From: GM7GCV1 sp965221105
GTDB lineage: Bacteria; Pseudomonadota; Gammaproteobacteria; Pseudomonadales; GM7GCV1
NCBI GenBank assembly: GCA_965221105.1
Contig: OZ244871.1
Coordinates: forward strand, 2,356,001 to 2,420,000
Direction of reading: 5' to 3'
DNA length: 64,000 bases
A program made the translations under genes and the position numbers. Shown piece by piece: positions 8,256 to 16,832 of the stretch (positions are counted from its first letter, which is position 1; the number at the start of each line of letters is the position of its first letter). Below the pieces are notes generated by a model. It was not told where the DNA came from. It ran no database searches and saw only the letters and a list, made by a program, of their open reading frames with translations.

Positions 8256-8975
8256 TCAGATGTCCCTGACAGCATGAACCAGATAGTTCACATCCAGATC
8301 GCGGTCGCTAAGCCGGAATTTCCCGCTGATGGGGTTGTACAGCATACCCGTCGTTTCCACGAGGCTCAGACCCGCGTTACGGATACACTGGCAGAGTTCG
8401 GAAGGCCGAATGAATTTCTTATACTCATGGGTGCCCTTTGGCAGGAGGCCGGCGATGTACTCGGCGCCGACTATTGCCAGCGCAAAAGCTTTGGGATTGC
8501 GGTTTATGGTTGAAAAGTACAGGTGTCCGCCAGGTCGCGCCAGGCGGGCACAGGCGCTGATAACTGACTGAGGGTCTGGCACGTGTTCCAGCAGTTCCAG
8601 ACAGCAGACAATGTCGTAGCTGTCAGGGGTTTCTTCCGCCAGATCCTCTGCCGTACTCTGTGTGTAGGTGGGTGTTGCACCGGTCTCTATGGCGTGCAGT
8701 CTGGCTACTGCAAGTGGAGCTTCGCCCATGTCGATCCCGGTTGCCCTGGCACCGAGTTGTGCCAGGGCTTCGGTCAGAATTCCGCCGCCACAGCCGACAT
8801 CGAGGAAATCCTTGTCAGCCACAGGAGAGCGCGTGTTAATGTACTCAACACGTACAGGATTCATCTGGTGGAGAGGCTTGAAATCGCCGGTGGGATCCCA
8901 CCAGCGAGATGCAAGGCTTTCAAACTTTGCGATTTCGCCGGAGTCTACGTTTGCAGTCGCTGAGTTATCGTTCAT
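8256..8975 (-). CDS. ubiG: Ubiquinone biosynthesis O-methyltransferase UbiG
   Basis: SAM-dependent enzyme performing both O-methylations in ubiquinone synthesis. 239 residues. SAM motif I is DVGCGGGILTEALA near residues 60-73. Family features are the N-terminal KFESLASRWWDPTGDFKPLH and the C-terminal PISGKFRLSDRDLDVNY. First gene of the ubiG-mupP-yciK operon, with 5 bases to the next gene. Confidence 0.95.
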   Translation of the reverse strand: MNDNSATANVDSGEIAKFESLASRWWDPTGDFKPLHQMNPVRVEYINTRSPVADKDFLDVGCGGGILTEALAQLGARATGIDMGEAPLAVARLHAIETGATPTYTQSTAEDLAEETPDSYDIVCCLELLEHVPDPQSVISACARLARPGGHLYFSTINRNPKAFALAIVGAEYIAGLLPKGTHEYKKFIRPSELCQCIRNAGLSLVETTGMLYNPISGKFRLSDRDLDVNYLVHAVRDI

Positions 8976-9105
8976 GGTCGGTCTGGTAGTTCAGGTTGTC
9001 AGTATGATGTGGTTGCAGGTATTCTGGGGCTAAATTTTCTGCACCCACCACCCGATTCTGACCATTTTGCCTTCGGGTTTGGCGTGTATGGCGGTCGGAC
9101 AGGTT

Positions 9106-9246
9106 GCCGTGTGCGACCAGTTGATCGGTGTGCTGGGTTCAATCAGATCTATGACGGCATCCTGCGCCAACTGAGCCAAATCTACCATAGCCGGATATGC
9201 GGAAATTGCCAAGCAGTAGCAGTTGACAACAGGGCAATTGAAGAAA
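9106..9246. repeat. Diverged direct repeat, copy 1
   Basis: Aligns with 9482-9627. The core (CATCCTGCGCCAACTGAGCC through CATAGCCGGATAT) is identical in both, with scattered substitutions and small indels outside it. Both also share GCCGTGTGCG at the left and a GTTGAC-ACAGGGCAA block at the right. On the minus strand both copies can encode the peptide YPAMVDLAQLAQDAV. Confidence 0.75.
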
Positions 9247-9370
9247 AATCACCCTCCGGGCCAAGAATTGCCTGCATAAGCCCTGCACGTGAAGGGCGTG
9301 TCTTGAGCCTTTGCCAGGATTGATCACGAAGGGTTCTAAACGGGGGAGCCGGGGCTCCTTCTCGGACGAC

Positions 9371-9402
9371 ATGCCGGGGCCGCTGCAGTGCGGCCCCGGC
9401 AT
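9371..9402. repeat. Strong 13-bp-stem GC-rich hairpin between the two repeat copies
   Basis: ATGCCGGGGCCGC (9371-9383), a six-base loop, then the exact reverse complement (9390-9402). No T-tract follows, so it is not a classical intrinsic terminator. A smaller hairpin, GGAGC/GCTCC, lies just upstream at 9345-9358. Confidence 0.8.
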
Positions 9403-9481
9403 CGTGGCCAGGCTTCTGAGTGGAACCTGCCGAAGGGCCAGTGAACTCGACGCCAAGGCCCTCGACGAGGCAGGCTTCACG

Positions 9482-9627
9482 GCCGTGTGCGCACGCGCGC
9501 CCAGTTGATCAGTGTGTTGGGTTCAATCAGGTCCTTGACGGCATCCTGCGCCAACTGAGCCAAATCTACCATAGCCGGATATACTGAGGTTGCCACGTGT
9601 AGTTGACGACAGGGCAACTGGAGGAAG
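9482..9627. repeat. Diverged direct repeat, copy 2
   Basis: Second copy of the element at 9106-9246, same orientation, about 375 bases downstream. It ends about 45 bases before the promoter of the DUF4143 ATPase gene. Confidence 0.75.
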
Positions 9628-9670
9628 GCTGCTCACCGGTCTACGAAGTGCCCGCACGATCCTATTATCA

Positions 9671-9703
9671 TTGTAAATTGAAAATATATATTGTAAAATA
9701 CAA
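9671..9703 (+). promoter_or_regulatory. Putative promoter with palindrome, DUF4143 ATPase gene
   Basis: TTGTAA (9671-9676), 17 bases, TAAAAT (9694-9699). The -10 is embedded in the palindrome TTGTA-AAA-TACAA (9691-9703), and TTGTA also occurs at the -35, exactly 20 bases away. The predicted transcription start falls on or next to the ATG at 9706, suggesting a leaderless or nearly leaderless message. Confidence 0.5.
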
Positions 9704-9705
9704 GG

Positions 9706-10881
9706 ATGATAGGGAGGAGAATCAAGCAACAGGTACGCGAAGCTCTAGACCGCCAGGCAGCGGTGGCTATCATTGGGCCGCGTCAGGTCGGCAAAACGAC
9801 ACTTGCGTGCGAGGTTGCTGAAGAGCGGGACGCCCTGTATCTCGATCTCGAAGACCGCAATGATCGTGAAAGGTTATCCGATCCCGGACTGTTTCTGGAG
9901 CACTACGAAGACAGGCTGGTGATTCTTGATGAGATCCACCGCACTCCTGAACTCTTCCAGAGCTTGCGGGGAATTATTGACAGGGGACGACGCACAGGAC
10001 AACGAACGGGGCGTTTCCTGATCCTGGGCTCGGCCTCCATTGACCTGTTGAGACAATCCGGGGAGTCACTGGCCGGGCGCATTGAGTATGTCGATATGCA
10101 CCCGCTGGATATTACGGAAGTTGGTACTGCCGATCATGCTCTGAACCGTCTCTGGATTAGGGGCGGGTTTCCGGACAGTTACCTGGCCAGGAACGATGAG
10201 TACAGTTTCAGGCTGAGAAAAGATTTTATCCGGACGTATCTCGAAAGGGATGTTTCCCAGTTTGGGCCGCGCATTCCGGCGGCAACGCTGGAATCCTTAT
10301 GGACAATGCTGTCTCATGGGCAGGGATCGCTCCTCAATGCTTCCAATCTTGCGTCTGCGCTCTCATTATCCGCACCGACAGTAACAGGGTACATCGACTT
10401 GCTGGTTGATCTTCTGCTGGTGAGGAGGCTCAGACCTTATCACACACATATCGGGAAGCGGCTGGTGAAATCGCCAAAAGTCTATGTCCGGGACACTGGA
10501 CTGCTTCATGCACTGCTGGGGCTCGGAGACCATAACAGCCTGTTTGGCCATCCTGTCGTTGGAGCGAGTTGGGAAGGTTTTGTCATAGAGAATATACTCT
10601 CCGACCTCCCGTACAGGACGCAGTCGACTTTCTACCGGACTGCGGCAGGGGCTGAAGTTGACCTGGTTCTGGAGTTTCCAGGCACATCCGAAATATGGGC
10701 GATAGAGATCAAGCGCGCACTCTCGGCCAAACCGAAGAAAGGCTTTTATCACGCATGTGAAGATATTCAGCCGCATAAAAGTTTCGTCGTTTATGCGGGA
10801 CAAGAACGGTATCCGATATCTGAAGGTGTTGATGCCATCAGCTTGCCGGAAATTATGCTGTTACTTGGAGATGGTCGTTAG
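9706..10881 (+). CDS. DUF4143-containing AAA-type ATPase
   Basis: 391 residues. The N-terminal P-loop domain has Walker A GPRQVGKTTLA near residues 24-34, Walker B VILDEIHRTPELF near 71-83, and a sensor-like LGSASIDLL. The C-terminal half is a DUF4143 domain ending in a nuclease-like strand (AGAEVDLVLEF, IWAIEIKRA), resembling the E...D...ExK pattern of restriction-like folds. Such ATPases are abundant solitary genes in mobile DNA; cellular roles are unproven. The start fits the family N-terminus (MIGRRIKQQVREAL), though the promoter is very close. Confidence 0.85.
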   Translation: MIGRRIKQQVREALDRQAAVAIIGPRQVGKTTLACEVAEERDALYLDLEDRNDRERLSDPGLFLEHYEDRLVILDEIHRTPELFQSLRGIIDRGRRTGQRTGRFLILGSASIDLLRQSGESLAGRIEYVDMHPLDITEVGTADHALNRLWIRGGFPDSYLARNDEYSFRLRKDFIRTYLERDVSQFGPRIPAATLESLWTMLSHGQGSLLNASNLASALSLSAPTVTGYIDLLVDLLLVRRLRPYHTHIGKRLVKSPKVYVRDTGLLHALLGLGDHNSLFGHPVVGASWEGFVIENILSDLPYRTQSTFYRTAAGAEVDLVLEFPGTSEIWAIEIKRALSAKPKKGFYHACEDIQPHKSFVVYAGQERYPISEGVDAISLPEIMLLLGDGR

Positions 10882-11220
10882 GAAGTTTTTACGGGCAGTG
10901 TGATGGTGCCTCCCGATCTACCGCCCAGCCGATTTGACTATTTTCACGCAAATGGGTGCGAAGCTGGTGAGCAGAAGGTCAGAATTTCGGGCATGGGTGC
11001 TCGGGGGTTTTCACCCGCTGATGATCGCGGCGGGAGAACAACGGCGCGGCATTCAGCGGTCCCTATTCGGGGATGGGTGGTGTCTCACTTTGAAATTCAC
11101 ACTTCTCTTTCGGTAGCAAGTCCCATAGAACGAGGTCATCAACTCAATTATAATTTGAGAGGCACCCCATGATCCGCTTTACCCCACCCAAGATTCTGGA
11201 CTTCGCGGGAGTCGGCGGCC
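10882..11220. other. Intergenic stretch, no recognised gene
   Basis: About 340 bases. Two short frames are open on the plus strand but neither resembles a known family. A TATAAT at 11149-11154, inside an imperfect palindrome (CTCAAT...TTTGAG), could be the -10 of the secreted-protein gene that follows. Confidence 0.35.
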
Positions 11221-11811
11221 ATGAGACGGTCACTGACCCTCCTTGCAGCCGCCCTGCTGGCCCTCGCCCTGCCCACCGCGGTGATGGCGCAGCAGGCCTG
11301 CACCTCGTCCACTTGCACCGTCACGCTTTCTTCGGTTTCCCAAGTCGTGGACGGCTGCGGCAATCACGCCACGCCGGGCCGCATGCGGCTGACCCTCTCA
11401 AGAAGCGACCCCAGCATTAGTCGGGAGGACTTCCCGACCGTTACTTCGATCGAGATTAATAACGATGCAAGAGCGAGAATTAGATTTGCAGACTGGGAAT
11501 TCCGCACTCCGGGCACTGCAAACAATGCTTGGCAAGACGGGCAGGCAAACTATGTCAGCGCTGTTGCCGGCAGGCTGCGCGACACCATCTTCGAGGTGCG
11601 GCCCAAGGCCGGTGCCCATGTCTGGAGCAATCGCAATCCCAACAACCCCAACAATCCCAACGCGGGCCCTGGCGAGCTGGTGGTGCATGTCTTATCACTG
11701 CAAAGAAACTCCCGGGTTACCACCACAGGCTCGGCCTACTTCCTGTTCATGGGCGGCAAAGGCTGCGCGCGGGTTGGTCTTGGGGGTGAACTCCTCGGCG
11801 CTAACCAGTAA
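11221..11811 (+). CDS. Secreted protein of unknown function
   Basis: 196 residues. A clear Sec signal peptide (MRRSLTLLAAALLALALP..., cleavage predicted after VMA-QQ, about residue 23) is followed by a mature domain of about 170 residues. It contains cysteines near its start (QACTSSTC, VDGCGN) and one near the end (GGKGCARVG), a probable disulfide. An asparagine/proline tract built from NPN repeats lies near residues 139-147. I do not recognise a domain. The gene stands alone between the ATPase and convergent greB. Confidence 0.65.
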   Translation: MRRSLTLLAAALLALALPTAVMAQQACTSSTCTVTLSSVSQVVDGCGNHATPGRMRLTLSRSDPSISREDFPTVTSIEINNDARARIRFADWEFRTPGTANNAWQDGQANYVSAVAGRLRDTIFEVRPKAGAHVWSNRNPNNPNNPNAGPGELVVHVLSLQRNSRVTTTGSAYFLFMGGKGCARVGLGGELLGANQ

Positions 11812-11868
11812 CGCGACCGGGACACGCAGCCAGCTTCGGCCGAGTGTCTCTGATTATTGAGGAGTGAA

Positions 11869-12423
11869 TCAATGGTCGATAAGAAGAAATTGAACGGGGA
11901 TGAGGGGAGTTGCAGGCTCATCCTCAATAGTGTACTGAATCCCGGTGATCCAGGCGGTAATCTGGCCTTCCGGAGTTTCATAGCAGATCTCGTCATTCTC
12001 TGATTTACCCAGGGCGGCGCGGGCGAGTGGTGAGTCGACACTGATCCAGTTTCGCTGTGCATCTATCTCGTCATAACCGACGAGACGGACCCGGAGTTTT
12101 TCACCGCTTTCTTTCTCCAGATCCAGCCAGGCACCAAAGTGGACCCTGCTCCGGTCTTTGGGTAACCGGTCAACCACCCTGAGAACATCGAGTCTGCGGG
12201 ACAGGTAGCTGATTCGCCGGTCGAGTTCGCGAAGTCGTTGCTTCCCATAGATATAGTCGCCGTTCTCCGAGCGGTCGCCGTTGGCGGCGGCAGCTTTGAC
12301 CGCAGCAACGACTTGGGGGCGTTCCACTTTCCAGAGATGCCTGAGTTCAGCCTGCAGTTTCTGCGCACCTGCGGCGGTAATGTATGGGGAGGATTGTGGT
12401 GGGGTGGGACGCCAGCGGGACAT
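11869..12423 (-). CDS. greB: Transcription elongation factor GreB
   Basis: Rescues backtracked RNA polymerase by stimulating transcript cleavage. 184 residues. N-terminal coiled coil with the family signature (ITAAGAQKLQAELRHLW) and acidic tip NGDRSENGDYIYGKQRLRE near residues 48-66. The C-terminal FKBP-like domain has SVDSPLARAALGKSENDE and the GreB-type end EGQITAWITGIQY. The tail is longer than in enteric GreB by about 20 residues. 15 bases separate it from the upstream S9 peptidase gene. Confidence 0.92.
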   Translation of the reverse strand: MSRWRPTPPQSSPYITAAGAQKLQAELRHLWKVERPQVVAAVKAAAANGDRSENGDYIYGKQRLRELDRRISYLSRRLDVLRVVDRLPKDRSRVHFGAWLDLEKESGEKLRVRLVGYDEIDAQRNWISVDSPLARAALGKSENDEICYETPEGQITAWITGIQYTIEDEPATPLIPVQFLLIDH

Positions 12424-12438
12424 GCAATCTGGTGGCTC

Positions 12439-14400
12439 TCAGCCGGCGGGCTGGCGGGTGTCGAGGTTGGCGATGCGCAGATCTGTGACCGTGGAATCTG
12501 TCTCAAAACCGAAGATGGTTCCATAAAATGCCAGTTCAGCGTTCAGTGCGTGGATGATATTTCCGGCGGTACGGAACCCGTGGCCCTCGTTGTTATAGGT
12601 CACCAGACTGGTGGTGATGTCGGCTTCACGGAGCGCCTCGAACATGGTCCGGGCCTGCTCGGGTGGCACCACCCGATCCTCCATTCCCTGAAAGAAAATA
12701 ATTGGACAGTTAAAACCCTTCGTGTGCTTAATCGGAGAGCGTTGATCATAAATATGGGTCTCACTCGGTGGGCCCACCAGTGAATCGGTGTAGCGGGACT
12801 CGAACTTGTGGGTATCTGCGCAGAGCGCCTGGAGGTCGCCAATGCCGTACCGGCTGCATCCCGCCGAGAACATGTCGCGGAAGCAGAGTGCGCTGAGCAC
12901 GGTATAGCCACCGGCGCTGCCACCACGGATAATCAGTCGTTCGGGATCGGCCCAGCCCTGGCTGACGCAATATCCGGCGGCGGCGCAGGCATCGTCCACA
13001 TCATGGATGCCCCAATTTCCATCAAGGCTGAGACGGTAGTCACGCCCATAACCGGTGCTGCCCCTGTAATTGATGTCTGCCACGGCAAACCCGCGGCTGG
13101 TCCAGAATTGTATCTGGATATTTAGTGCGGCGTTCGTGGCACTGGTCGGGCCGCCATGGCACATCACAATCAGCGGGGGCTTTTCAGTGTCGGGGCCGGT
13201 GTACCCAACACTGTGTGGCGGATAGTAGAACCCTTGGGCTGTGGCACCGCCAGTGGTGTTGAACGCGATGGATCTGGCAGTTGAGATGGCATCCACCGGA
13301 AGCGGGAGCGCCGGATTTTCGCCGACAGGCTCAATCCCGGCCGGTGAAATCTCACAGATATGCCCCGCAGTCGTGCTGCTCGCACAGACCGCCAGCGCCT
13401 GACCAGTCGTGGGGTCTGTCGCCAGGTACTGCATCTGGCTGTAGTCCGAGGGGATGGAGTCGCACTCCAGAGTGGACAGGTTTAGCCGGAAAGCACTCCA
13501 GATACCCTGGTGCACATGGAGCGCGAGGATTTCATCCCTGCCCGTAAAGCCCCAGGTTGACATGCCGAATTGCCAGAGTGGCAGGCCACATTCACGCGGC
13601 TCGGGGGCGAGATGGCGGTCCTCACCACCCGGGTGGTAGTGGTAGAGATTCCACCAGTTGCTCCGGTCACTGACGTAGTAAATCTCGCCGTCTGGAGACC
13701 ACTGCGGCTGAAACAGCGATTCCTGCCCGGATATCAGTTGCTCCGCGCTGCCCTGAGGGTCATCCAGACGTGCTGTCCAGAGCTCGTTTGCTGTCCAGGG
13801 CATCTGGGGATGGTTCCACTGGAGCCAGAGTAAGCTGCAGCTATCCGGCGACAATCTTGGGTTGGAATAAAAATCCGCCCCGGAGACCAATTGTGTTTCC
13901 GCGCCCGAGCTGCAGTCGATGGAAACAAGTGAGGCACGGGGTTCACCCTGTGTGTCGGCGTGGTCTTCAACTACGGCGATGAGTGTCCGGTCAGCCCGGT
14001 TGTACTGCAGATCGGCGTAGCGGTGTGCGTTCTGTGTGCTGAGCACCTCCGGCGTGCGCGGATCACGGAAATCAATCACATGGATGCGCTGATCCCCCTG
14101 ATTGACAAAATAGAGGTGATTATCGCCGAGAGTCCATGCCCCTCCGCCATATTCGTGCACGCCAGTTCGTACTGAAAATTCCTCGGGTACAAGGCTGAGT
14201 GGCAGACCCTGATCAGAGGTGACAATGGTGCAGCGGCCACCCTCGTCGGGTCGGCTTTCGAGCCAGTAGAAGCCGCCATTGTGAATCCGGGGCTCGGACA
14301 CTCCGCGGGTTTTTTCTGTGAGCAGCTCTGCACTGACCGGTGAGGGCCAGCTCCCGAAGGCTGCAACTGTTGTACAGTGATCCATGGTCTGTGAATTCAA
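12439..14400 (-). CDS. S9-family (prolyl oligopeptidase-like) serine peptidase
   Basis: 653 residues. The N-terminal two-thirds is a beta-propeller (repeated YVSDRSNWWNLYHY-type blades, LSPDSCSLLWLQWNHP). The C-terminal alpha/beta-hydrolase domain carries nucleophile Ser near 495 in RGGSAGGY, Asp near 575 in GMEDRVVPPE and His near 608 in NNEGHGF. No signal peptide is seen, so it is probably cytosolic. A second ATG five codons in is an alternative start. The family removes short peptides or acylated amino acids; the substrate is unknown. Confidence 0.9.
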   Translation of the reverse strand: MNSQTMDHCTTVAAFGSWPSPVSAELLTEKTRGVSEPRIHNGGFYWLESRPDEGGRCTIVTSDQGLPLSLVPEEFSVRTGVHEYGGGAWTLGDNHLYFVNQGDQRIHVIDFRDPRTPEVLSTQNAHRYADLQYNRADRTLIAVVEDHADTQGEPRASLVSIDCSSGAETQLVSGADFYSNPRLSPDSCSLLWLQWNHPQMPWTANELWTARLDDPQGSAEQLISGQESLFQPQWSPDGEIYYVSDRSNWWNLYHYHPGGEDRHLAPEPRECGLPLWQFGMSTWGFTGRDEILALHVHQGIWSAFRLNLSTLECDSIPSDYSQMQYLATDPTTGQALAVCASSTTAGHICEISPAGIEPVGENPALPLPVDAISTARSIAFNTTGGATAQGFYYPPHSVGYTGPDTEKPPLIVMCHGGPTSATNAALNIQIQFWTSRGFAVADINYRGSTGYGRDYRLSLDGNWGIHDVDDACAAAGYCVSQGWADPERLIIRGGSAGGYTVLSALCFRDMFSAGCSRYGIGDLQALCADTHKFESRYTDSLVGPPSETHIYDQRSPIKHTKGFNCPIIFFQGMEDRVVPPEQARTMFEALREADITTSLVTYNNEGHGFRTAGNIIHALNAELAFYGTIFGFETDSTVTDLRIANLDTRQPAG

Positions 14401-14414
14401 CTGGGTCTACCGGA

Positions 14415-14735
14415 TCACGAGCCGCCGGTATGCTTGATTCTATAGCCCTGCTGCTCAAGCAGTTCCCCGATCCGCTCGCGGTGGTCGCCCTGGATTTCGA
14501 TAGTGCTGTTTTTGACCGCACCGCCGGTCGCGCAAGCGGATTTGAGAGTGTGTGCCACTGACGTGAGATTCTGCCCGGGAATACCGCGTACGATGGACAC
14601 GGTCTTGCCTCCCTTGCCTTTGGACTCGCGGCCGATTCGCACGATCCCGTCCCCGGGGTCAGCGGAGGGCGCAGGCGGTGTCTCCTTGATGCGACCAGCA
14701 TCTGTGGTGTACACGAGTCGGGAATTTCTGCTCAT
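14415..14735 (-). CDS. yciH: SUI1/YciH-family translation initiation factor-like protein
   Basis: 106 residues, the bacterial homologue of eukaryotic eIF1. The SUI1 core is GGKTVSIVRGIPGQ, LKSACATGGAVKN and IEIQGDHRERIGELLEQQGY, ending with a basic tail. In E. coli YciH influences initiation-codon fidelity but is dispensable. Located 14 bases upstream of the S9 peptidase start on the same strand, so probably co-transcribed with it and greB. Confidence 0.92.
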   Translation of the reverse strand: MSRNSRLVYTTDAGRIKETPPAPSADPGDGIVRIGRESKGKGGKTVSIVRGIPGQNLTSVAHTLKSACATGGAVKNSTIEIQGDHRERIGELLEQQGYRIKHTGGS

Positions 14736-14916
14736 ACGCCAGTAGTCTCAGACTAATTGGGAGACACCATTATAATGCCTGGGAACTGGCTGGGGAGATT
14801 CAGTGCCTGATGGCGATTCGGGGCTCTCACCGTGGGGCCTGCGCAGGTAATCCGGGCGGGAGTGCCGGAATGGGTTTCGATGACTGAGACAGTCCAATCG
14901 GGCTTGCCAGCGCAGA

Positions 14917-15588
14917 TCACAGGGAGCCAAACCGGCGTATGTGCTTTCCCTCAATAACCGGCTGATCGTACCCCAGGGTCATTGAGTTGATCATGGCGTT
15001 CCCAAGCTGCTCCGATGTGCAGGTATACTCGGGGAACACTGTTCTGATAAGCGGGTACATATACCGGGTGCCGGCAAGCATCAGGTTGTATATGCGGGTG
15101 CGTGACCACGTTCCCTGGCCGGGCTGAATATAGGCGGGTCGCATGATGTGGCAGCGCTTGAACGGCAGATTCCGCAGCTCATCCTCGGTTTCACCCTTGA
15201 TCCGTTCCCACATCACTGAACTCTGGCTGTTGGCGCCATGGGCGCTGACGAAGCAGAAACTCATCTCGTCCGGGTTGGATTCCAGCAGTTGCCGGGCCAT
15301 CACCAGCGTTATCTGCTTGGTGATTTGCGTGTACTCTGCCTCATTCATTCTGTAGGAGGAGACTCCAACTGCGTACAGGCAGGCATTATAGCCAGTCAGT
15401 TGATCCGCTATGGGCGACAGATCGGTGAAATCCTCATGCACCAGAGTGCCGTGTTTCGGGTCCGCCGATTCAAGAGGACGCCGGGTCAGGGTCAGTACCT
15501 TGTCCACCTGGTCACTCGCAAGACACTGTTGCAGGGCACCTTGCCCAACCATGCCGGTGGCGCCAGCCAGCACAACATTCAATTTCAT
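14917..15588 (-). CDS. NAD(P)-binding Rossmann protein, NmrA/HTATIP2-like
   Basis: 223 residues. The N-terminal dinucleotide motif is GATGMVGQGAL (residues 9-19), followed by an atypical SDR fold lacking the Tyr-x3-Lys pair of classical SDRs (CFVSAHGANSQSSVMWERIKG retains SAHGA and a Lys). Homologues are often called NAD-dependent epimerase/dehydratase or semialdehyde dehydrogenase family. Substrate unknown. It abuts the broken molybdopterin oxidoreductase gene upstream. Confidence 0.8.
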   Translation of the reverse strand: MKLNVVLAGATGMVGQGALQQCLASDQVDKVLTLTRRPLESADPKHGTLVHEDFTDLSPIADQLTGYNACLYAVGVSSYRMNEAEYTQITKQITLVMARQLLESNPDEMSFCFVSAHGANSQSSVMWERIKGETEDELRNLPFKRCHIMRPAYIQPGQGTWSRTRIYNLMLAGTRYMYPLIRTVFPEYTCTSEQLGNAMINSMTLGYDQPVIEGKHIRRFGSL

Positions 15589-15599
15589 GGCAGTTCTCG

Positions 15600-16304
15600 T
15601 TCAGTAGGGAGGGTCAGATATTTTGCCTGGGTAGATGGGAAAAGAGAATTACCCGCCGCGAGCAGGTCTGCAGACAGGGTCAGGCAAGGGCCGATGATAA
15701 TCAGCTTCTGCTCACGCTTTTTGGCGTCCTTGAGTTTTTGCCGGGATTGAAGGAGTCAACAGAGGCGAGGGGGTAACCCAGATGACCTACCAGCGGGTTC
15801 ATTCCTGATACGAGCGCCACATCAACATCTTCAGGCAGTGGTTCCCCACCAGGATACACGCCCATGCGCGAAGCCGTTACATTGTGAGAGGACTGGTCAA
15901 TGGTCAGGGTCGAGAAGTAGTTGGGGGAGCCTGTTGCACCAAACAAGCTGCGAGCCATGGTGTAGCCGAGGGTATTGGCATAGGCACCGGTGCCGACGAA
16001 TATGGCCACGGAGCGCGGTTCGTACTGTTCGATGAGCGCGGCCATCCTCTGGCCGATTTCCCTGGTTGCGACGGCGCAGTCTATGAGGTGCTGCTGGCCA
16101 TTGCCATCCATTGTAGGACTGGTGTTCAACCGGTTGGCCAGCCCCTGCTGGAACTCAATGCCGGCCGTGCCCTTGAACGCATCTGGAGCCTTCTGAAATG
16201 GGAAGCGCCCTGTCGGACGCGAACCGGACAATCATGATGTCTTCAACCTCCAGCTGATAGCCACAGATGGAGCATATCCGACAGGCCGTTTTAACAGAAG
16301 GCAT
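15600..16304 (-). pseudogene. Molybdopterin-dependent oxidoreductase, truncated and frameshifted
   Basis: The gene starts at the ATG 16304 with TACRICSICGYQLEVE, an N-terminal 4Fe-4S motif in which one residue between the second and third cysteines appears deleted, and a fourth cysteine in SRCVQGHG. Around 16190 the frame shifts. The sequence continues as LIEQYEPRSVAIFVGTGAY and ALVSGMNPLVGHLGYPL, typical of the family. A second frameshift near 15745 follows NPGK, after which KLKDAKKREQKLIIIG is in another frame. Only the first 200 or so of the usual 700 residues exist. No functional enzyme is expected. Confidence 0.8.
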
Positions 16305-16341
16305 TGCGTGTCACCTCTTGGGGAAATTGTTCAGACCAGGC

Positions 16342-16659
16342 TTATACCTGTTCGGGCAGGGTATCAAAGCTGCACAGGATAAATGCTGCGGCCAAATAGA
16401 CGAACTCATACAGCATACCGAACCAGAGCATGGTGCTGGTGCCACCGACGATCAGGCTGATCCCGCAGGTCACCAGAAACACGGAAGTGATCAACATGGC
16501 AGGTGGCAGCCACTGGCGTCCGCGCACGAAATAGAGGAAGGCGCACCTCCCGGCGGCAGCAACGCCTGAGGTCATATCGGTCTTGAGCATGTTGATGCCC
16601 CACAGGGTCTCTGCGCTGACCTCGAACAGTTCAAGAGCGGATTCCGTGAAAAGGTCCAC
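16342..16659 (-). CDS. Small membrane protein of unknown function
   Basis: 105 residues with two hydrophobic segments near 50-70 (PPAMLITSVFLVTCGISLIVGG) and 76-95 (STMLWFGMLYEFVYLAAAFI), joined by a short GGTST loop. The N-terminal third is amphipathic. No family recognised. It sits between two gene remnants, so it may itself be a piece of a longer membrane protein. Confidence 0.45.
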   Translation of the reverse strand: MDLFTESALELFEVSAETLWGINMLKTDMTSGVAAAGRCAFLYFVRGRQWLPPAMLITSVFLVTCGISLIVGGTSTMLWFGMLYEFVYLAAAFILCSFDTLPEQV

Positions 16660-16832
16660 ATTATCCAGTTGCGCGCCTGATCAACCATGAAGAGAAAGAA
16701 AATGATTTTGACGAGTATGAGTCCCAGTGTGTGCTGACATGAAATTCTTCCTCAGGTGAATATTGAAACTGAAGGTTGAGTATAGGGAAAATACTGGAAA
16801 ACACAGGCATGTGCGCTCAATCCTGCGAATGA

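Larger units (their letters stand above)
8976..9705. other. Gene-poor repeat-bearing region upstream of the DUF4143 ATPase
   Basis: About 730 bases with no convincing gene. It holds two diverged direct copies of a roughly 140-base element (9106-9246 and 9482-9627), a strong GC hairpin between them and a promoter at its right end. Several frames are open but none shows a recognisable domain. Confidence 0.6.

Noticed and set aside
9311..9508. Plus-strand 65-codon gene between the repeats
   Set aside because: Spans the GC hairpin, which itself keeps frames open; no RBS or family match.
9106..9627. Integron attC sites in the repeats
   Set aside because: One GTTGGGT-like core box exists, but no paired complementary boxes or cassette layout could be found.
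10900..11172. 90-codon plus-strand frame after the DUF4143 ATPase
   Set aside because: No recognisable domain, and competing open frames overlap it.
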